Source: Winogradskyella pelagia (GTDB lineage: Bacteria > Bacteroidota > Bacteroidia > Flavobacteriales > Flavobacteriaceae). Taken from it: a DNA stretch of 64,000 nt. Where the stretch lies: NCBI RefSeq assembly GCF_017581965.1, contig NZ_JAGEVF010000006.1:155846-219845 (forward strand), written 5' to 3'. Position numbers and translations under genes: made by a program. Numbering within the stretch: position 1 is the first letter of the stretch; each line of letters starts with the position of its first letter. Positions 44,414 through 53,811 of the stretch are shown here, one piece after another. Below the pieces are notes generated by a model. The model had not been told where the DNA came from. It did not search any database and saw only the letters and a list, made by a program, of their open reading frames with translations.

Positions 44414-45019
44414 TTAGTTTGGTTCTATATCACACATCGCCTTAACATGTGCAAAAACCTCAATACCGTTGATTACCATTTCTAAATTCTGAGACGCCAT
44501 TTTAAGACCCTTAATAGTATTTACCATGCCATCTGGTGCCATGGCCAATAAACTATACTGAGAACCATTTGGCCCTATGGCTCTTATGGCTATAGTGTTG
44601 CCTATTCTGCGAACACCTCTAACATCTAATCTTTTGCCATCTTCTGTTAAGGCTTTAATAGAAATAAGGTTACCAGCTTTGTCAATTCCGTTTAGCGGAA
44701 ATAGGTCTTCTTTTTTATTTAAGATCAATTTTACGGGCAAACGTTCGCCATTACTAAGAACCTTAACGTCTAAAAGACTGCTGTCCTCGGCATATTGTAT
44801 GGCTTTTACATCGTATATCTTACCATCTTGAGCAATTGCTACCACTTGTAATAACTCGGCATCTGGACTGTAAGCCTTTATATCCCAAAAGATTTCAGGA
44901 TGTAGTTCGGTTTCAGGTTTGTGCGTGTTGGTCTTTGTGATTTGAGCGTTGGTTATGGCGAAACTGCAGCATAAAACAGCAGTTAGCCAAAATCTCATTT
45001 TGGTGACTAATGCTTTCAT
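44414..45019 (-). CDS. Exported repeat protein of unknown function
   Basis: This 201-residue protein has a signal peptide ('FWLTAVLCCSFAITNAQ'); the true start may be the second Met at 44998. The mature part is a chain of about 22-residue strand repeats of the type 'I-x-V-K-A-I...D-G...D-V', for example 'IYDVKAIQYAEDSS', 'LISIKALTEDGKRLDVRGV' and 'IAIRAIGPNGSQYSLLAM'. This suggests a beta-solenoid or propeller-like fold. I recall similar flavobacterial proteins under a recent DUF number but cannot name it with certainty. No partner is evident. Confidence 0.65.
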   Translation of the reverse strand: MKALVTKMRFWLTAVLCCSFAITNAQITKTNTHKPETELHPEIFWDIKAYSPDAELLQVVAIAQDGKIYDVKAIQYAEDSSLLDVKVLSNGERLPVKLILNKKEDLFPLNGIDKAGNLISIKALTEDGKRLDVRGVRRIGNTIAIRAIGPNGSQYSLLAMAPDGMVNTIKGLKMASQNLEMVINGIEVFAHVKAMCDIEPN

Positions 45020-45106
45020 AGTAAATTGATTTAGTAATCTTCAATGTAGTACTAAATGAGAAAGATTCTTATGATATTAATCAGTATAAGTAAAGAACTT
45101 TTTTAA

Positions 45107-45135
45107 CAAAAAAAAGCCCATCGCAATGGATGGGC
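45107..45135 (-). terminator. Terminator of the cspA-like gene
   Basis: GCCCATC (45116-45122) and GATGGGC (45129-45135) form the stem; on the minus strand it is followed by a run of nine or so T. It lies 30 bp past the cold-shock gene stop. Confidence 0.88.
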
Positions 45136-45164
45136 CTTGGTTTAAAAACTTGAAAGTATATAAA

Positions 45165-45356
45165 TTAGATAACTTTTACATTCACTGCGTTTAATCCTTT
45201 TTTGCCTTCTTGTAAATCAAACTCAACGGTATCGCCTTCGCGAACTTCATCGATCAAACCTGAGATGTGTACAAAATGGTCTTTGTCTTGTCCTTCTTCT
45301 GTGATAAATCCAAATCCTTTAGATTCATTAAAGAACTTTACTGTTCCTGTGCTCAT
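45165..45356 (-). CDS. CspA-family cold-shock protein
   Basis: This 63-residue protein is a complete cold-shock domain: 'GTVKFFNESKGFGFI' with RNP1 and 'DHFVHISGL' with RNP2, ending 'KGLNAVNVKVI'. It binds single-stranded RNA/DNA as a chaperone. The sequence CAAAGGTG about 30 bp upstream is close to a minus-strand -7 box. A strong terminator follows, so it is a single gene. Distinct from the larger CSD protein at 32918. Confidence 0.95.
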   Translation of the reverse strand: MSTGTVKFFNESKGFGFITEEGQDKDHFVHISGLIDEVREGDTVEFDLQEGKKGLNAVNVKVI

Positions 45357-45493
45357 TATATTCTATTATATTAAATTATAAGTGGCAAAGGTGAGACTAT
45401 TTTTTGGATAAACACCTTTTTAAATCCTTTATTTTCAATTTATTGCTTATTCAATGACGTCGCGAAGTGGCGTTTAATTAAAATTTTAGTGCT

Positions 45494-46036
45494 TTAGGGT
45501 ACTAAAAACTGGTCTTGCCACCCCCCTTCTTGTTTGGAGAACTTAAGCCGTAAATGATTGGGCCGCTTTAATTGAAGATACTCTATTGTCGTTGGCACTA
45601 TATGTATAGCACAAAAATGATGCTGTTCTAAATTGTAGCTGGTATGATCTGGATTAGCGATAGGTGTTCCTGGTGCTGACGCCGTAATGTAGTCTTTTCT
45701 GGAATGTTCTGGAATGTTATTCCAATAGGTCTTTAAGGTATGTTTGTCTTCTACAAATTGTGCTTTACCATCAACTTTTACTTGAATTAATTTTTTAGGA
45801 TGATAAAACAAGGCACTTACTGTATTATTGTTTTTTATGTCTTCTACCTTTTGAGAACGTAAATCTGTAAAAAAGAGCAGATTAAAATCGGGTAATAGCT
45901 TTCTGAGTACTACCGTACGCTGTCTTGGCGCTTTCTTGTGTACTGTAGCTAATGTAAAATACCGAAACGGATGGCGTTTCTTAGCATAGCCGTTAATCAA
46001 TTCTGCTTTTATGTCCTCTAAATAGCGTTGTTCCAT
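45494..46036 (-). CDS. Pyridoxamine 5'-phosphate oxidase-family flavoprotein
   Basis: This 180-residue split-barrel protein has the FMN-binding pattern 'RTVVLRKLLPDFNLLFFTDLRSQKVEDI' in part, 'NTVSALFYHPKKLIQVKVDG' and 'KTYWNNIPEHSRKDYI'. This resembles PNPOx-like proteins of the alr4036/Pyrox-like type rather than true PdxH. It probably uses FMN; the substrate is unknown. The ATG at 46036 is chosen since the upstream residues are not conserved-like. It is divergent from the universal stress protein gene. Confidence 0.83.
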   Translation of the reverse strand: MEQRYLEDIKAELINGYAKKRHPFRYFTLATVHKKAPRQRTVVLRKLLPDFNLLFFTDLRSQKVEDIKNNNTVSALFYHPKKLIQVKVDGKAQFVEDKHTLKTYWNNIPEHSRKDYITASAPGTPIANPDHTSYNLEQHHFCAIHIVPTTIEYLQLKRPNHLRLKFSKQEGGWQDQFLVP

Positions 46037-46159
46037 AGCTTTTTGTTCAAAAGTACTGAAAAAGTAACAGGTATCCTGACTCAAGACCCATATGACGGAA
46101 ATCATTGTGTGGGTGCTTCAAATGCTTAAATTAGAGATACAAATCATTCTCCTATTACA

Positions 46160-46996
46160 ATGAAAAAGCGAATTCTTCTACCTACGGATTTCTCCAAAAA
46201 CGCAATGAATGCCATTTCATATGCCTTGGATCTTTATACCCAGGACTCCTGTGATTTCTATGTTCTAAACACATATACAATAGAACCTTATACCATGGAA
46301 ATGAATGCTTTAAGCACCATGGAAGAATCAAAGAAAAACTCTACAATAAAACTGTCACGTTTATTAAAGCATTTACAGAAAAAGACTTGTAATGCCAACC
46401 ATAATTTTCATATGATCTCTGAGTGCAGCGCTTTACTGGACGCTATGCAAGAGCTCATTAATTCATACGATATTGATATGGTAATTATGGGTACAAAAGG
46501 AGATACAGACTCTAGGACTGAGGTTTACGGCAGCCAGACCGTTTTGGCTATAGAAAAGCTTACGGCCTGCCCTATTTTGGCCGTACCCGCAGGAGCAAGT
46601 TTCAACGGTATTAATGCTATTGTTTTTCCCACAGGTTATCACACGCCTTACAAACGACGCGAATTTCAGTATCTCATTGATATAGCAGAAAAAACCAATG
46701 CGACTATTAATATTTTTCATGTGGTAGATGGTTCAAAGGGCCTTTCGAAAAGTCAACTACAAAAACAAGAGTTGTTAAGAGGCTATTTTGAGCATATCAA
46801 GTACAAATTCCATAAGGTGGAAGCGAGTAATGTGCAGAAGGCACTGGATAGTTTTATTGAAGAATTTGATTGTGATATGGTTGTATTCATTAATAAAAAG
46901 CATAATTTTTTACGTTGGGTATTGTCTAAACCTATGGTAAAGCAACTGACCTATTACTCTACTGTACCCATTTTAGCCTTGCACGATAACAGTTAG
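46160..46996 (+). CDS. Universal stress protein, two-domain
   Basis: This 278-residue protein is a tandem UspA pair. The first domain opens 'RILLPTDFSKNAMNAISYALDL' in part and ends with 'DMVIMGTKGDTDSRTEVYGSQT', close to the ATP-binding G-x2-G-x9-G(S/T) signature, although 'GSQT' replaces the usual GS. The second (about 155-278) is more divergent ('DCDMVVFINKKHNFLRWVLSK'). It is followed at 34 bp by a CPA2 antiporter, a common USP partner, suggesting control of ion transport under stress. Confidence 0.9.
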   Translation: MKKRILLPTDFSKNAMNAISYALDLYTQDSCDFYVLNTYTIEPYTMEMNALSTMEESKKNSTIKLSRLLKHLQKKTCNANHNFHMISECSALLDAMQELINSYDIDMVIMGTKGDTDSRTEVYGSQTVLAIEKLTACPILAVPAGASFNGINAIVFPTGYHTPYKRREFQYLIDIAEKTNATINIFHVVDGSKGLSKSQLQKQELLRGYFEHIKYKFHKVEASNVQKALDSFIEEFDCDMVVFINKKHNFLRWVLSKPMVKQLTYYSTVPILALHDNS

Positions 46997-47030
46997 ATAA
47001 GATATAAGTTCACTCCTTAAGCGTCAACGT

Positions 47031-48284
47031 ATGCATTTTCTTAATGAAAGTCACATTTTAATATTTCTGCTTCAAGTTCTGGTACTGATAAGTATGGCTC
47101 GAACCTTTAGCGTTATTCTTGAAACTGTAAAAATACCTGCTATTGTGGGCGAGATTCTCGCTGGAGTCTTATTAGGTCCTACGCTGTTTGGACGCTTCGC
47201 TCCCAGGCTTCAAAACACCTTATTCCCTGATGATACCATACAGTGGACCATGCTCGAAACGGTCTCATGGCTAGGTGTTTTCTTTTTGTTATTGTCCTCT
47301 GGATTTCACGTCGATATTAGAAAGGCTATAAAAAGCGGTCGTGCTGCTGTTTTAATAGGAATAATTGGTGTCTTAATTCCTATAGCAGTAGGATTTCCCG
47401 TATTTTATACTTTTGATTCTGCCCTTTGGGGAAAGGAAGCTAATGCCCTTTCGTTTGCCTTATTCTTAGCTGTAGCAAGTTCTATTACTGCTATATCTGT
47501 AGTCGCACGTAGCTTGGGAGACTTAAAAATCAGTAACACGGAAAAAGGCTCTTTGGCCTTGTCGTCTTGCGCCATTAACGATATTTTTGGATGGTTCTTG
47601 TTTTCTCTAGTCATCTCCTTGGTGACTACGCATAGTGAAAGTACATTGGCCTTGATTGCTTCTGTTATTGGCGTTATTGTTTTTGTGTTACTAAGTGTCA
47701 TTTATGGAGCTAGATTATTAAGTTCTGCCTTGCGGCGAGTTGAAGGCACAGCCTTATCCCAGCCTGCTGCATCTCAAACGTTAATTGTAAGCCTCGGCTT
47801 ACTATGCGGTGCTATCACCCAATGGCTTGGTATTCATGCCATACTAGGGTTTTTCCTTGCAGGGGTAATTGCCAAAAGTGCTGAGGCCGTATCAGACGAT
47901 CACAGAAATAGTGTGTCAGATACCTTACATGCCATATTTGTACCCTTGTTCTTTGCTACATTAGGATTAAAAATAGACTTTCTGGCTGGTCTTGAACTTT
48001 GGCCAACACTTATTTTTACGGCAGTTGCCATTCTTGGTAAGTTCTTTGGTGCTTGGTTAGGGGCTAAACTTGGAAAAGAAAGCAATCAAAGTGCAGTCTT
48101 AATGGGTATAATTTTTACACCTGGTGGTGCCATGGAAATTGTTGTCGCTACTCTAGCGCTTGAGGTTGAGTTAATTGGACAGGTGATTTTTGTAGCGATT
48201 GTTTTTGCTGCCTTATTATCTTCCATTTTAGCAGGTCCTTTAATAGGACTTCAAAAACGAAGAATGATGTTGTTGCAGGAATAA
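47031..48284 (+). CDS. CPA2-type cation:proton antiporter
   Basis: This 417-residue membrane protein has about 12 helices and the KefB/NapA-like pattern 'VKIPAIVGEILAGVLLGPTLFG' in part, 'SSITAISVVARSLGDL', 'ALSSCAINDIFGWFLF' with the transport Asp, and 'GLKIDFL'. There is no C-terminal TrkA-N/RCK domain, so regulation by nucleotide through that domain is not expected; the USP gene upstream may supply it. Exchange of Na+ or K+ for H+ is likely, the ion cannot be read. It ends before a bidirectional hairpin. Confidence 0.9.
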   Translation: MHFLNESHILIFLLQVLVLISMARTFSVILETVKIPAIVGEILAGVLLGPTLFGRFAPRLQNTLFPDDTIQWTMLETVSWLGVFFLLLSSGFHVDIRKAIKSGRAAVLIGIIGVLIPIAVGFPVFYTFDSALWGKEANALSFALFLAVASSITAISVVARSLGDLKISNTEKGSLALSSCAINDIFGWFLFSLVISLVTTHSESTLALIASVIGVIVFVLLSVIYGARLLSSALRRVEGTALSQPAASQTLIVSLGLLCGAITQWLGIHAILGFFLAGVIAKSAEAVSDDHRNSVSDTLHAIFVPLFFATLGLKIDFLAGLELWPTLIFTAVAILGKFFGAWLGAKLGKESNQSAVLMGIIFTPGGAMEIVVATLALEVELIGQVIFVAIVFAALLSSILAGPLIGLQKRRMMLLQE

Positions 48285-48313
48285 AACTGGTGCTAAGTCG
48301 TAATTACAAAATA

Positions 48314-48342
48314 AAAAACGCCTCCATAATTAGGGGCGTTTT
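48314..48342. terminator. Bidirectional hairpin terminator
   Basis: AAAAACGCCTCC and GGGGCGTTTT pair with one bulged base around ATAATTA. It separates the convergent antiporter and SlyD-like genes. Confidence 0.8.
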
Positions 48343-48368
48343 GATTTAAAAAGTTGTTTTAAAATATC

Positions 48369-48797
48369 TTATAGGATTTCAACCAATTCTAAGTCGAAGG
48401 TTAAATCTTGTCCTGCTAAGGGATGATTGGCATCCACGATAATATGATCTTCATTAACAGCTGCAACGCGAAACTGTTGCTCTGCACCCTGACCGTTAGA
48501 ACCAACTAGGCCCATACCAACTTCGACCTTTAAATCTTCTGGTAATTGTGATTTTGCTACTTTTTGAAAGAGGTCTTCAACAACTTCACCATAGGCTTGT
48601 AACTTGTCAATAGTTATGGTTTTCTTTTCGTTAACTTCCATATTAATAAGTCCATTTTCAAACCCAGGAATCAACTGCCCTTCTCCTAATTTTACTTCTA
48701 GAGGTTCTCTTTCTAAGGAACTATCAAAGACTTGCCCATTGTTTAACTTTCCTGTATAATGAACTTTAACCGTATCATTTTCTTTTACTTTACTCAT
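48369..48797 (-). CDS. SlyD-like FKBP peptidyl-prolyl isomerase
   Basis: This 142-residue protein has the FKBP half 'VKVHYTGKLNNGQVFDSSLEREPLEVKLG' in part and the inserted-flap (IF) domain around residues 70-125, then 'HPLAGQDLTFDLELVEI', as in SlyD. The His/Cys-rich metal-binding tail of enteric SlyD is absent. It should catalyse prolyl cis-trans isomerisation and act as a chaperone in the cytoplasm. The -7-like sequence TACCTTTG lies about 30 bp upstream. Confidence 0.93.
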   Translation of the reverse strand: MSKVKENDTVKVHYTGKLNNGQVFDSSLEREPLEVKLGEGQLIPGFENGLINMEVNEKKTITIDKLQAYGEVVEDLFQKVAKSQLPEDLKVEVGMGLVGSNGQGAEQQFRVAAVNEDHIIVDANHPLAGQDLTFDLELVEIL

Positions 48798-48827
48798 AAA
48801 TCTGTACTTAATTTTTTAAATAAGTTG

Positions 48828-48835
48828 CAAAGGTA
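48828..48835 (-). promoter_or_regulatory. Possible -7 box for the SlyD-like gene
   Basis: CAAAGGTA on the plus strand reads TACCTTTG on the minus strand, a perfect TAnnTTTG match 30 nt before the start codon. The -33 region is weak (TTTA rather than TTTG), so the assignment rests on one box. Confidence 0.4.
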
Positions 48836-48899
48836 AGCACCTTAAAACAGTTTAAAGAATATTTTGCGTAAACCTATAATTTTTCCCTTCAGTAGATTA

Positions 48900-50360
48900 T
48901 TACTGGTTTTCTAATTCTATAAACGTATTGTAGTGTTCGTAACGTTCAAAAATCTGATTGACGTAGGTTACAGGCTCCGTCCCTCGCACATAACCATATT
49001 TAATAAAGGGTTTATTGTAATTTTTTCTGTAGCGCAATTCTAAAAGCATATCAGCGACGTCGTTCCACTCTTTTGGATTTAGACCATTTTCCTCTGCCAG
49101 TCGCTGTGCATCTTGCAGGTGTCCCAAGCCACAATTATAGGCTGCCAAGGTTAACTTTACACGGTTTAGAGAATCGTTGATATGATTAAACTGGTCATAA
49201 ATCTGACTTAAATAGGTGGTGCCACCTCTTAGGCTTTCAGCAGGGTCGGAAATGTTTTTAATACCTAAAGACTCTGCAGTTGCAGGCATTACCTGCATTA
49301 AACCTTGTGCACCAGCCCAAGAGCTAGCCTTGGGGTCAAATTTAGATTCTTGATATACTTGCGCTGCTAATAATCGCCAATCCCAACCTAAAGTTTGGGC
49401 GTAAGCTTTAAGCATTTCATCATAAGCACTAATTTGATTGTTTTTTAAGCTGTAATATTCACTTGCTGTGCGCCTTCTAAAAGAGCGCTTATTCTTAAAG
49501 TATTTGTTATAAATGACATTGTAATGTTTCTTTTTTCGTTGAGAAATAATCCATTCATTCACCACCCTACGAAAATCTTTTGACTTCTTGCGCGTGACCC
49601 AAGCAATACGCTGTGAAAATGAAATAGGTACACTAATATCTAAAATAGGACGACTAGACGCATTTATTTTAGCAAGATTCTCGTCTGCAATAGTGTACTT
49701 TATCTTACCGTCAGCAACCATGTCCATAATTTCTCCGGTACTTAATTTACTGTCTAAGGTATCTATATGGATGGTTCCTCCTATTTCATTTGATAAACTT
49801 ACCAAACGTTCATAATATGCCGAATTTTTGCGAATGGAAACCGTATCGTTAATTAATTCAATGGGGTCATGGATTATAGCATTATGAAGACTCTTCCATG
49901 AAAGCCTGCGGAAATTATCTGGTTTTTTCTGAACCAAAACTTGTTTGGTGAGATAAAGATAATCGGTAAAGTCTACTTCCCATTTACGTTGATTAGTTAC
50001 CGTCATTCCATGAGCAATAAGGTCTACATCTCCTCTATTGAGCACCTCAAATTGAGAATCTAAATTATCTGAGATAACCAACTCTAGCTTTAGTCCTAAA
50101 TCATTTGCCAATTGATTGAGTAGTTCATATTCAAAGCCCATAGCCTGCCCTTTGTATAAAAAGTAACTTGTGCTACTATATACAACCAATGCGCGAAGTA
50201 CACCTTCTTTTTTAATAGCCTTTAAATCCCTATCCACTGCATTGGCAGCGCTTGGACTTATTTCATTGCCAAAATCATCATAAACAGCTTTGTTGCTATC
50301 CCTGCAGCTTGTAAGCACACAGAGAATAAGCAGGTAAAAAAGAGTTCTAATTTGATTCAT
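48900..50360 (-). CDS. MltF-like membrane-bound lytic transglycosylase
   Basis: This 486-residue lipoprotein-like protein ('LLILCVLTSCRDSN', Cys19) has an N-terminal ABC-type solute-binding domain (about 50-290: 'GVLRALVVYSSTSY', 'NRGDVDLIAHGMTVTNQR') and a C-terminal SLT/goose-lysozyme-like transglycosylase domain (about 310-470). The catalytic Glu is in 'YQESKFDP', with 'SWAGAQGLMQVMPATA' and 'AAYNCGLGHL' typical of family 1 lytic enzymes. This is the MltF architecture. It should cut murein glycan strands, with the other domain sensing cell-wall fragments. Confidence 0.93.
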   Translation of the reverse strand: MNQIRTLFYLLILCVLTSCRDSNKAVYDDFGNEISPSAANAVDRDLKAIKKEGVLRALVVYSSTSYFLYKGQAMGFEYELLNQLANDLGLKLELVISDNLDSQFEVLNRGDVDLIAHGMTVTNQRKWEVDFTDYLYLTKQVLVQKKPDNFRRLSWKSLHNAIIHDPIELINDTVSIRKNSAYYERLVSLSNEIGGTIHIDTLDSKLSTGEIMDMVADGKIKYTIADENLAKINASSRPILDISVPISFSQRIAWVTRKKSKDFRRVVNEWIISQRKKKHYNVIYNKYFKNKRSFRRRTASEYYSLKNNQISAYDEMLKAYAQTLGWDWRLLAAQVYQESKFDPKASSWAGAQGLMQVMPATAESLGIKNISDPAESLRGGTTYLSQIYDQFNHINDSLNRVKLTLAAYNCGLGHLQDAQRLAEENGLNPKEWNDVADMLLELRYRKNYNKPFIKYGYVRGTEPVTYVNQIFERYEHYNTFIELENQ

Positions 50361-50444
50361 GGCTTATAATCAAAGATAAGAATAATTGAAATAGGCCGAA
50401 TTTAAGACCGGATAAATCTACTATGCTAACAATTTACACTCAAT

Positions 50445-51203
50445 TTATACGGCATGTTGCTGCAAATATTTAGAAGGTCTTACTCCATATTTTTTAAGGA
50501 AGCAATGCGAAAAATAACTTGGACTACTAAATCCAATTTTATCTGCAATCTTTGAAATACTGCCATCTCGAAGGTAAAGCAATTCTAAAGCTTTGTGTAA
50601 TTTATAGTCTTTTATAACCTTATTTGGTGTTTTCCCTACCAATTTTATTAAGACTGTGTGTAATTGTGAATAACTTAAACCAAAAGCATTCCCCAATGTA
50701 CGTACTGTAACATCTGGGTTGGCCCAATGATTACTTAAATACGCACTAAGCTTAATTAAGAACTCTTCTTCTTTGGGATTTAAAACTCTTATAAGGGTTT
50801 TATCAATTTCTGCATGGAGGTTTTTGCTTTCATATAAATCGCGCACTGCTTCTACAATCACCACCTGGTCCTTCGTCATTTCACACAGTCTTGCGGCAGT
50901 TGTAAAGCTTGAAGTCTCTGCTTTATTTGAAACGGTCAAAGCCATTTGTAAGCGACGACTAAAGGACTTGTGCTTTGGTGTTACATATTTAAATTTGTGC
51001 CTTACTTCTAATGCGCACTGAATAGCGTCATTTACCGAATTAAAACTAACCCAATAGTTATTGTTATCTGTTTTCTTAAGAATTCCATTATTCTTCTTGA
51101 GGGTTTTGTGAACGCTCGAATGAAATTTCTGAGTAAAAATAGTATACTGCACCGATTCAACCCTAGACAGGAAATCACTAAGTTCAATAACCATTAAAAT
51201 CAT
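50445..51203 (-). CDS. AraC-family regulator with degenerate cyclase-like N-terminal domain
   Basis: This 252-residue protein has a C-terminal AraC-type double HTH (about 150-250: 'LGNAFGLSYSQLHTVLIKLVG', 'ISKIADKIGFSSPSYFSHCF' in part, 'KKYGVRPSKYL'). The N-terminal 140 residues have the shape of a class III nucleotide-cyclase domain ('SSVHKTLKKNNGILKKTDNNNYWVSF' in part, 'NDAIQCALEV', 'AARLCEMTKDQVVIVEA') but lack the metal-binding Asp residues, so it is probably a ligand-binding or dimerising relict. Targets are unknown. It stands alone on the minus strand beside the ABC genes. Confidence 0.82.
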   Translation of the reverse strand: MILMVIELSDFLSRVESVQYTIFTQKFHSSVHKTLKKNNGILKKTDNNNYWVSFNSVNDAIQCALEVRHKFKYVTPKHKSFSRRLQMALTVSNKAETSSFTTAARLCEMTKDQVVIVEAVRDLYESKNLHAEIDKTLIRVLNPKEEEFLIKLSAYLSNHWANPDVTVRTLGNAFGLSYSQLHTVLIKLVGKTPNKVIKDYKLHKALELLYLRDGSISKIADKIGFSSPSYFSHCFLKKYGVRPSKYLQQHAV

Positions 51204-51270
51204 GATGCGTTATTTTGTATTAAATTACGCATTTTCTGTAAAATAGGCTAGTATGACGAGAGTGCAGATT

Positions 51271-53811
51271 TTAAACCTCTCGGCGTAAGACTTCTAAAGG
51301 AGAACTGCTTAGAACTGATCGAATATTGCTCAATCCAATAACCAAAACCAATAGCGTAATTCCTGGAACAAAAACTACAAACGGAATAGCTGAAGGCACA
51401 AAAGGTTCTTGAAACAAAAAAAGACCTAATCCAAAACTACTAAATAAGGCCAATAAAACACCCATGATACTTCCTAAGAGACCCAGAAAAAGATATTCTA
51501 AAATCGTAATCTTTAAAATCTGTTTATTTGTGGCGCCTATAGTCCGCAAAAGGACACTTTCCTTAATGCGCTGATATTTGCTCGTTCTAACTGAAGCTAT
51601 AAGAACAAAAAGCCCTGTAATAATGCTAAAAATAGCCATGAAGTTAATGACCCAAGATACTTTATCCAATATATCCTCAACAATTGTAAATACCTGCCTT
51701 AAATCTATAATTGTAGCTCCGGGTAGTGCTGCGACTAAATCGCGTTGAAAATCAGCTGAGACTTTCTCATTTGCTGCTGCTGTAGTAAATACATTAAACT
51801 GAGGAGCATCTTCTAAAACACCTCTTGGAAAAACTATATTAAAATTAAGTTGCACACGTCCCCAATCAACCTTGCGAATACTAGCGACAGTAGTCTCCAT
51901 TAATACACCTTGAACATTAAAAATTACAGTATCTCCTAATTCTAAACGTGCATCTGAGGCAAAACCATCTGAAATGGAAATTGGTATGGTAGTACCAGGA
52001 TCTGCCTTTTCTACCCACTCCCCTTTTAATAACTCTTCTGAGTCTATCATATTGGCACGATATGTTGTTCTAAACTCATGATTGAGAATCCAGCGACGCA
52101 CTTTTCTAGCAGTATCTTGTTTAATTTCATTAACCAATCTATCTTTTATCTTATGCAATCGCATGGTTACCAATGGAATATCGTCCATAATCGGTAACTG
52201 CCTATCATTCAATTGCTTTAAAACCTCATCGCGTTGATGACTCTGTATGTCAAGTATAATAAGATTAGCATTCTCAGCGGTTTGGCCAACTTCTGTTTTT
52301 GCCAATAAAATATCTTTAGTGAAGTAAAGGTTACCTATAAGAAAAGTACCTAAACCAATAGCTAATATCAAAACAACCGTTTGGTTATTTGGCCTATACA
52401 AATTGAGCAGGCCCTGCCTTGTTGTAAAACGCCACGATCTTGGAAAAAAGCGTCTTACCAGTTTCATAAAAAATCTTGCCGTAAGGGCCAAAATTAAGAA
52501 AGCTACCAAAGCTCCTCCCACAAAAGCCAACGCGTATTCTAAATCTCTTAATAACCAAAGGGAAAATAAAAACAGGAATACCAAAATAGCTGCAAATATT
52601 AAAGTCCTTACCGTTCTAGGTTGTTCGGCCTCTTCACTAACACGGAGTACTTTTAGTGGCGAAACATACCAAGTATTCAATAATGGTAATAAGGCAAACA
52701 ATACCGACATAAGAAACCCAAGAAGGATACCGATTATAATAGGTGTCGGTGTAAGAGAAACTTGAAGCTCAAAAGGTAAAAAGGATTCTAAAATAAAAGG
52801 AAATAGGAGTTGAATACCAATACCAATTATAGACCCTATAAGGCCACCAAGAATACCAATTCCTGAAATTTGAATGAGATAAATAAGAAAACTCTGTTTT
52901 CTGCTTGCACCTAAACACTTAAGAACTGCAATAGCCTTGAGCTTTTCCTTAATATAAACATGTACAGAACTCGCTATTCCTATACACCCAAGTAACAAGG
53001 CTATAAATGCCGCTAGATTTAAAAACCTAACAACATTGTTAAAGCGACGACCTAAGCGACGGCTCGTGCTCGTATGTGTGTCTAAATCTGCGCTTTCTGC
53101 TTCAAGCATTGGTTCAATTCTATCTTCAAGAGCATTTAAATCTAAAATATCCGAGGCTTTATAGAAAAATTGATATTCTTTACGGCTTCCAAATTGAATC
53201 AATTCGGTAGCGTCAATAAATTGATATGGAATTACTACAGGTGGAGCAATTGAGGTTGAAACAGCTGTATTACCAGGAATTGACTTTAAAATCCCTACGA
53301 TGGGTAAGGTAACTTTTCCAACTTTTATAGAATCGCCAAGATTAATACCAAATTGCAACATTAATGTGGCATCTACCAAAGCACCACCTTTAGATTGATA
53401 GTTACTTGAAGCTTCTATCGGTTTGGTATCCATAGAGCCATAAAAAGGAAAACCACCTTCTATACCCCGTACTTGGACCAATTTTGTACCATTATTTTTT
53501 GGAAAGGCTATCATCGATGCAAAATTGACTTCCTTGGCATCTGGCTGTAAAGAATCGATAATGGCTTGGGCGCGTTCAGTAGGATTTTGCCTTGTATCTA
53601 TAATGTAATCGGCACCCATTAGGTTTTTAGATTGCAACTTAATATTGGCCTGCATAGTATCACTTAACAACTGGATTGCTACTACGGCAGCAATACCCAA
53701 GATAATTGAGGTCATAAAGAGCACTAAACGCACACTGCTGGCTTTGGCATCTCTCCACGCCATTTTAAACAACCAGGAAGCTTTTGCTTTAATAGGTGTT
53801 ACTTTTTGCAT
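51271..53811 (-). CDS. FtsX/YbbP-like ABC transporter permease
   Basis: This 846-residue protein has the long YbbP/MacB-like layout: N-terminal helix (about 25-45), a large periplasmic domain, three helices around 265-375 ('NLAAFIALLLGCIGIASSVHVYI'), two or more in the middle (about 400-445, 475-490), and a second FtsX unit at the C-terminus (about 715-835). It should be the membrane part of a mechanotransmission or lipid/export ABC system. Its start overlaps the stop of the ATPase gene by 1 nt. Confidence 0.92.
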   Translation of the reverse strand: MQKVTPIKAKASWLFKMAWRDAKASSVRLVLFMTSIILGIAAVVAIQLLSDTMQANIKLQSKNLMGADYIIDTRQNPTERAQAIIDSLQPDAKEVNFASMIAFPKNNGTKLVQVRGIEGGFPFYGSMDTKPIEASSNYQSKGGALVDATLMLQFGINLGDSIKVGKVTLPIVGILKSIPGNTAVSTSIAPPVVIPYQFIDATELIQFGSRKEYQFFYKASDILDLNALEDRIEPMLEAESADLDTHTSTSRRLGRRFNNVVRFLNLAAFIALLLGCIGIASSVHVYIKEKLKAIAVLKCLGASRKQSFLIYLIQISGIGILGGLIGSIIGIGIQLLFPFILESFLPFELQVSLTPTPIIIGILLGFLMSVLFALLPLLNTWYVSPLKVLRVSEEAEQPRTVRTLIFAAILVFLFLFSLWLLRDLEYALAFVGGALVAFLILALTARFFMKLVRRFFPRSWRFTTRQGLLNLYRPNNQTVVLILAIGLGTFLIGNLYFTKDILLAKTEVGQTAENANLIILDIQSHQRDEVLKQLNDRQLPIMDDIPLVTMRLHKIKDRLVNEIKQDTARKVRRWILNHEFRTTYRANMIDSEELLKGEWVEKADPGTTIPISISDGFASDARLELGDTVIFNVQGVLMETTVASIRKVDWGRVQLNFNIVFPRGVLEDAPQFNVFTTAAANEKVSADFQRDLVAALPGATIIDLRQVFTIVEDILDKVSWVINFMAIFSIITGLFVLIASVRTSKYQRIKESVLLRTIGATNKQILKITILEYLFLGLLGSIMGVLLALFSSFGLGLFLFQEPFVPSAIPFVVFVPGITLLVLVIGLSNIRSVLSSSPLEVLRREV

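Noticed and set aside
52403..52765. A 120-codon plus-strand open frame inside the ABC permease gene
   Set aside because: Antisense to membrane helices, Lys/Asn-rich, no start context.
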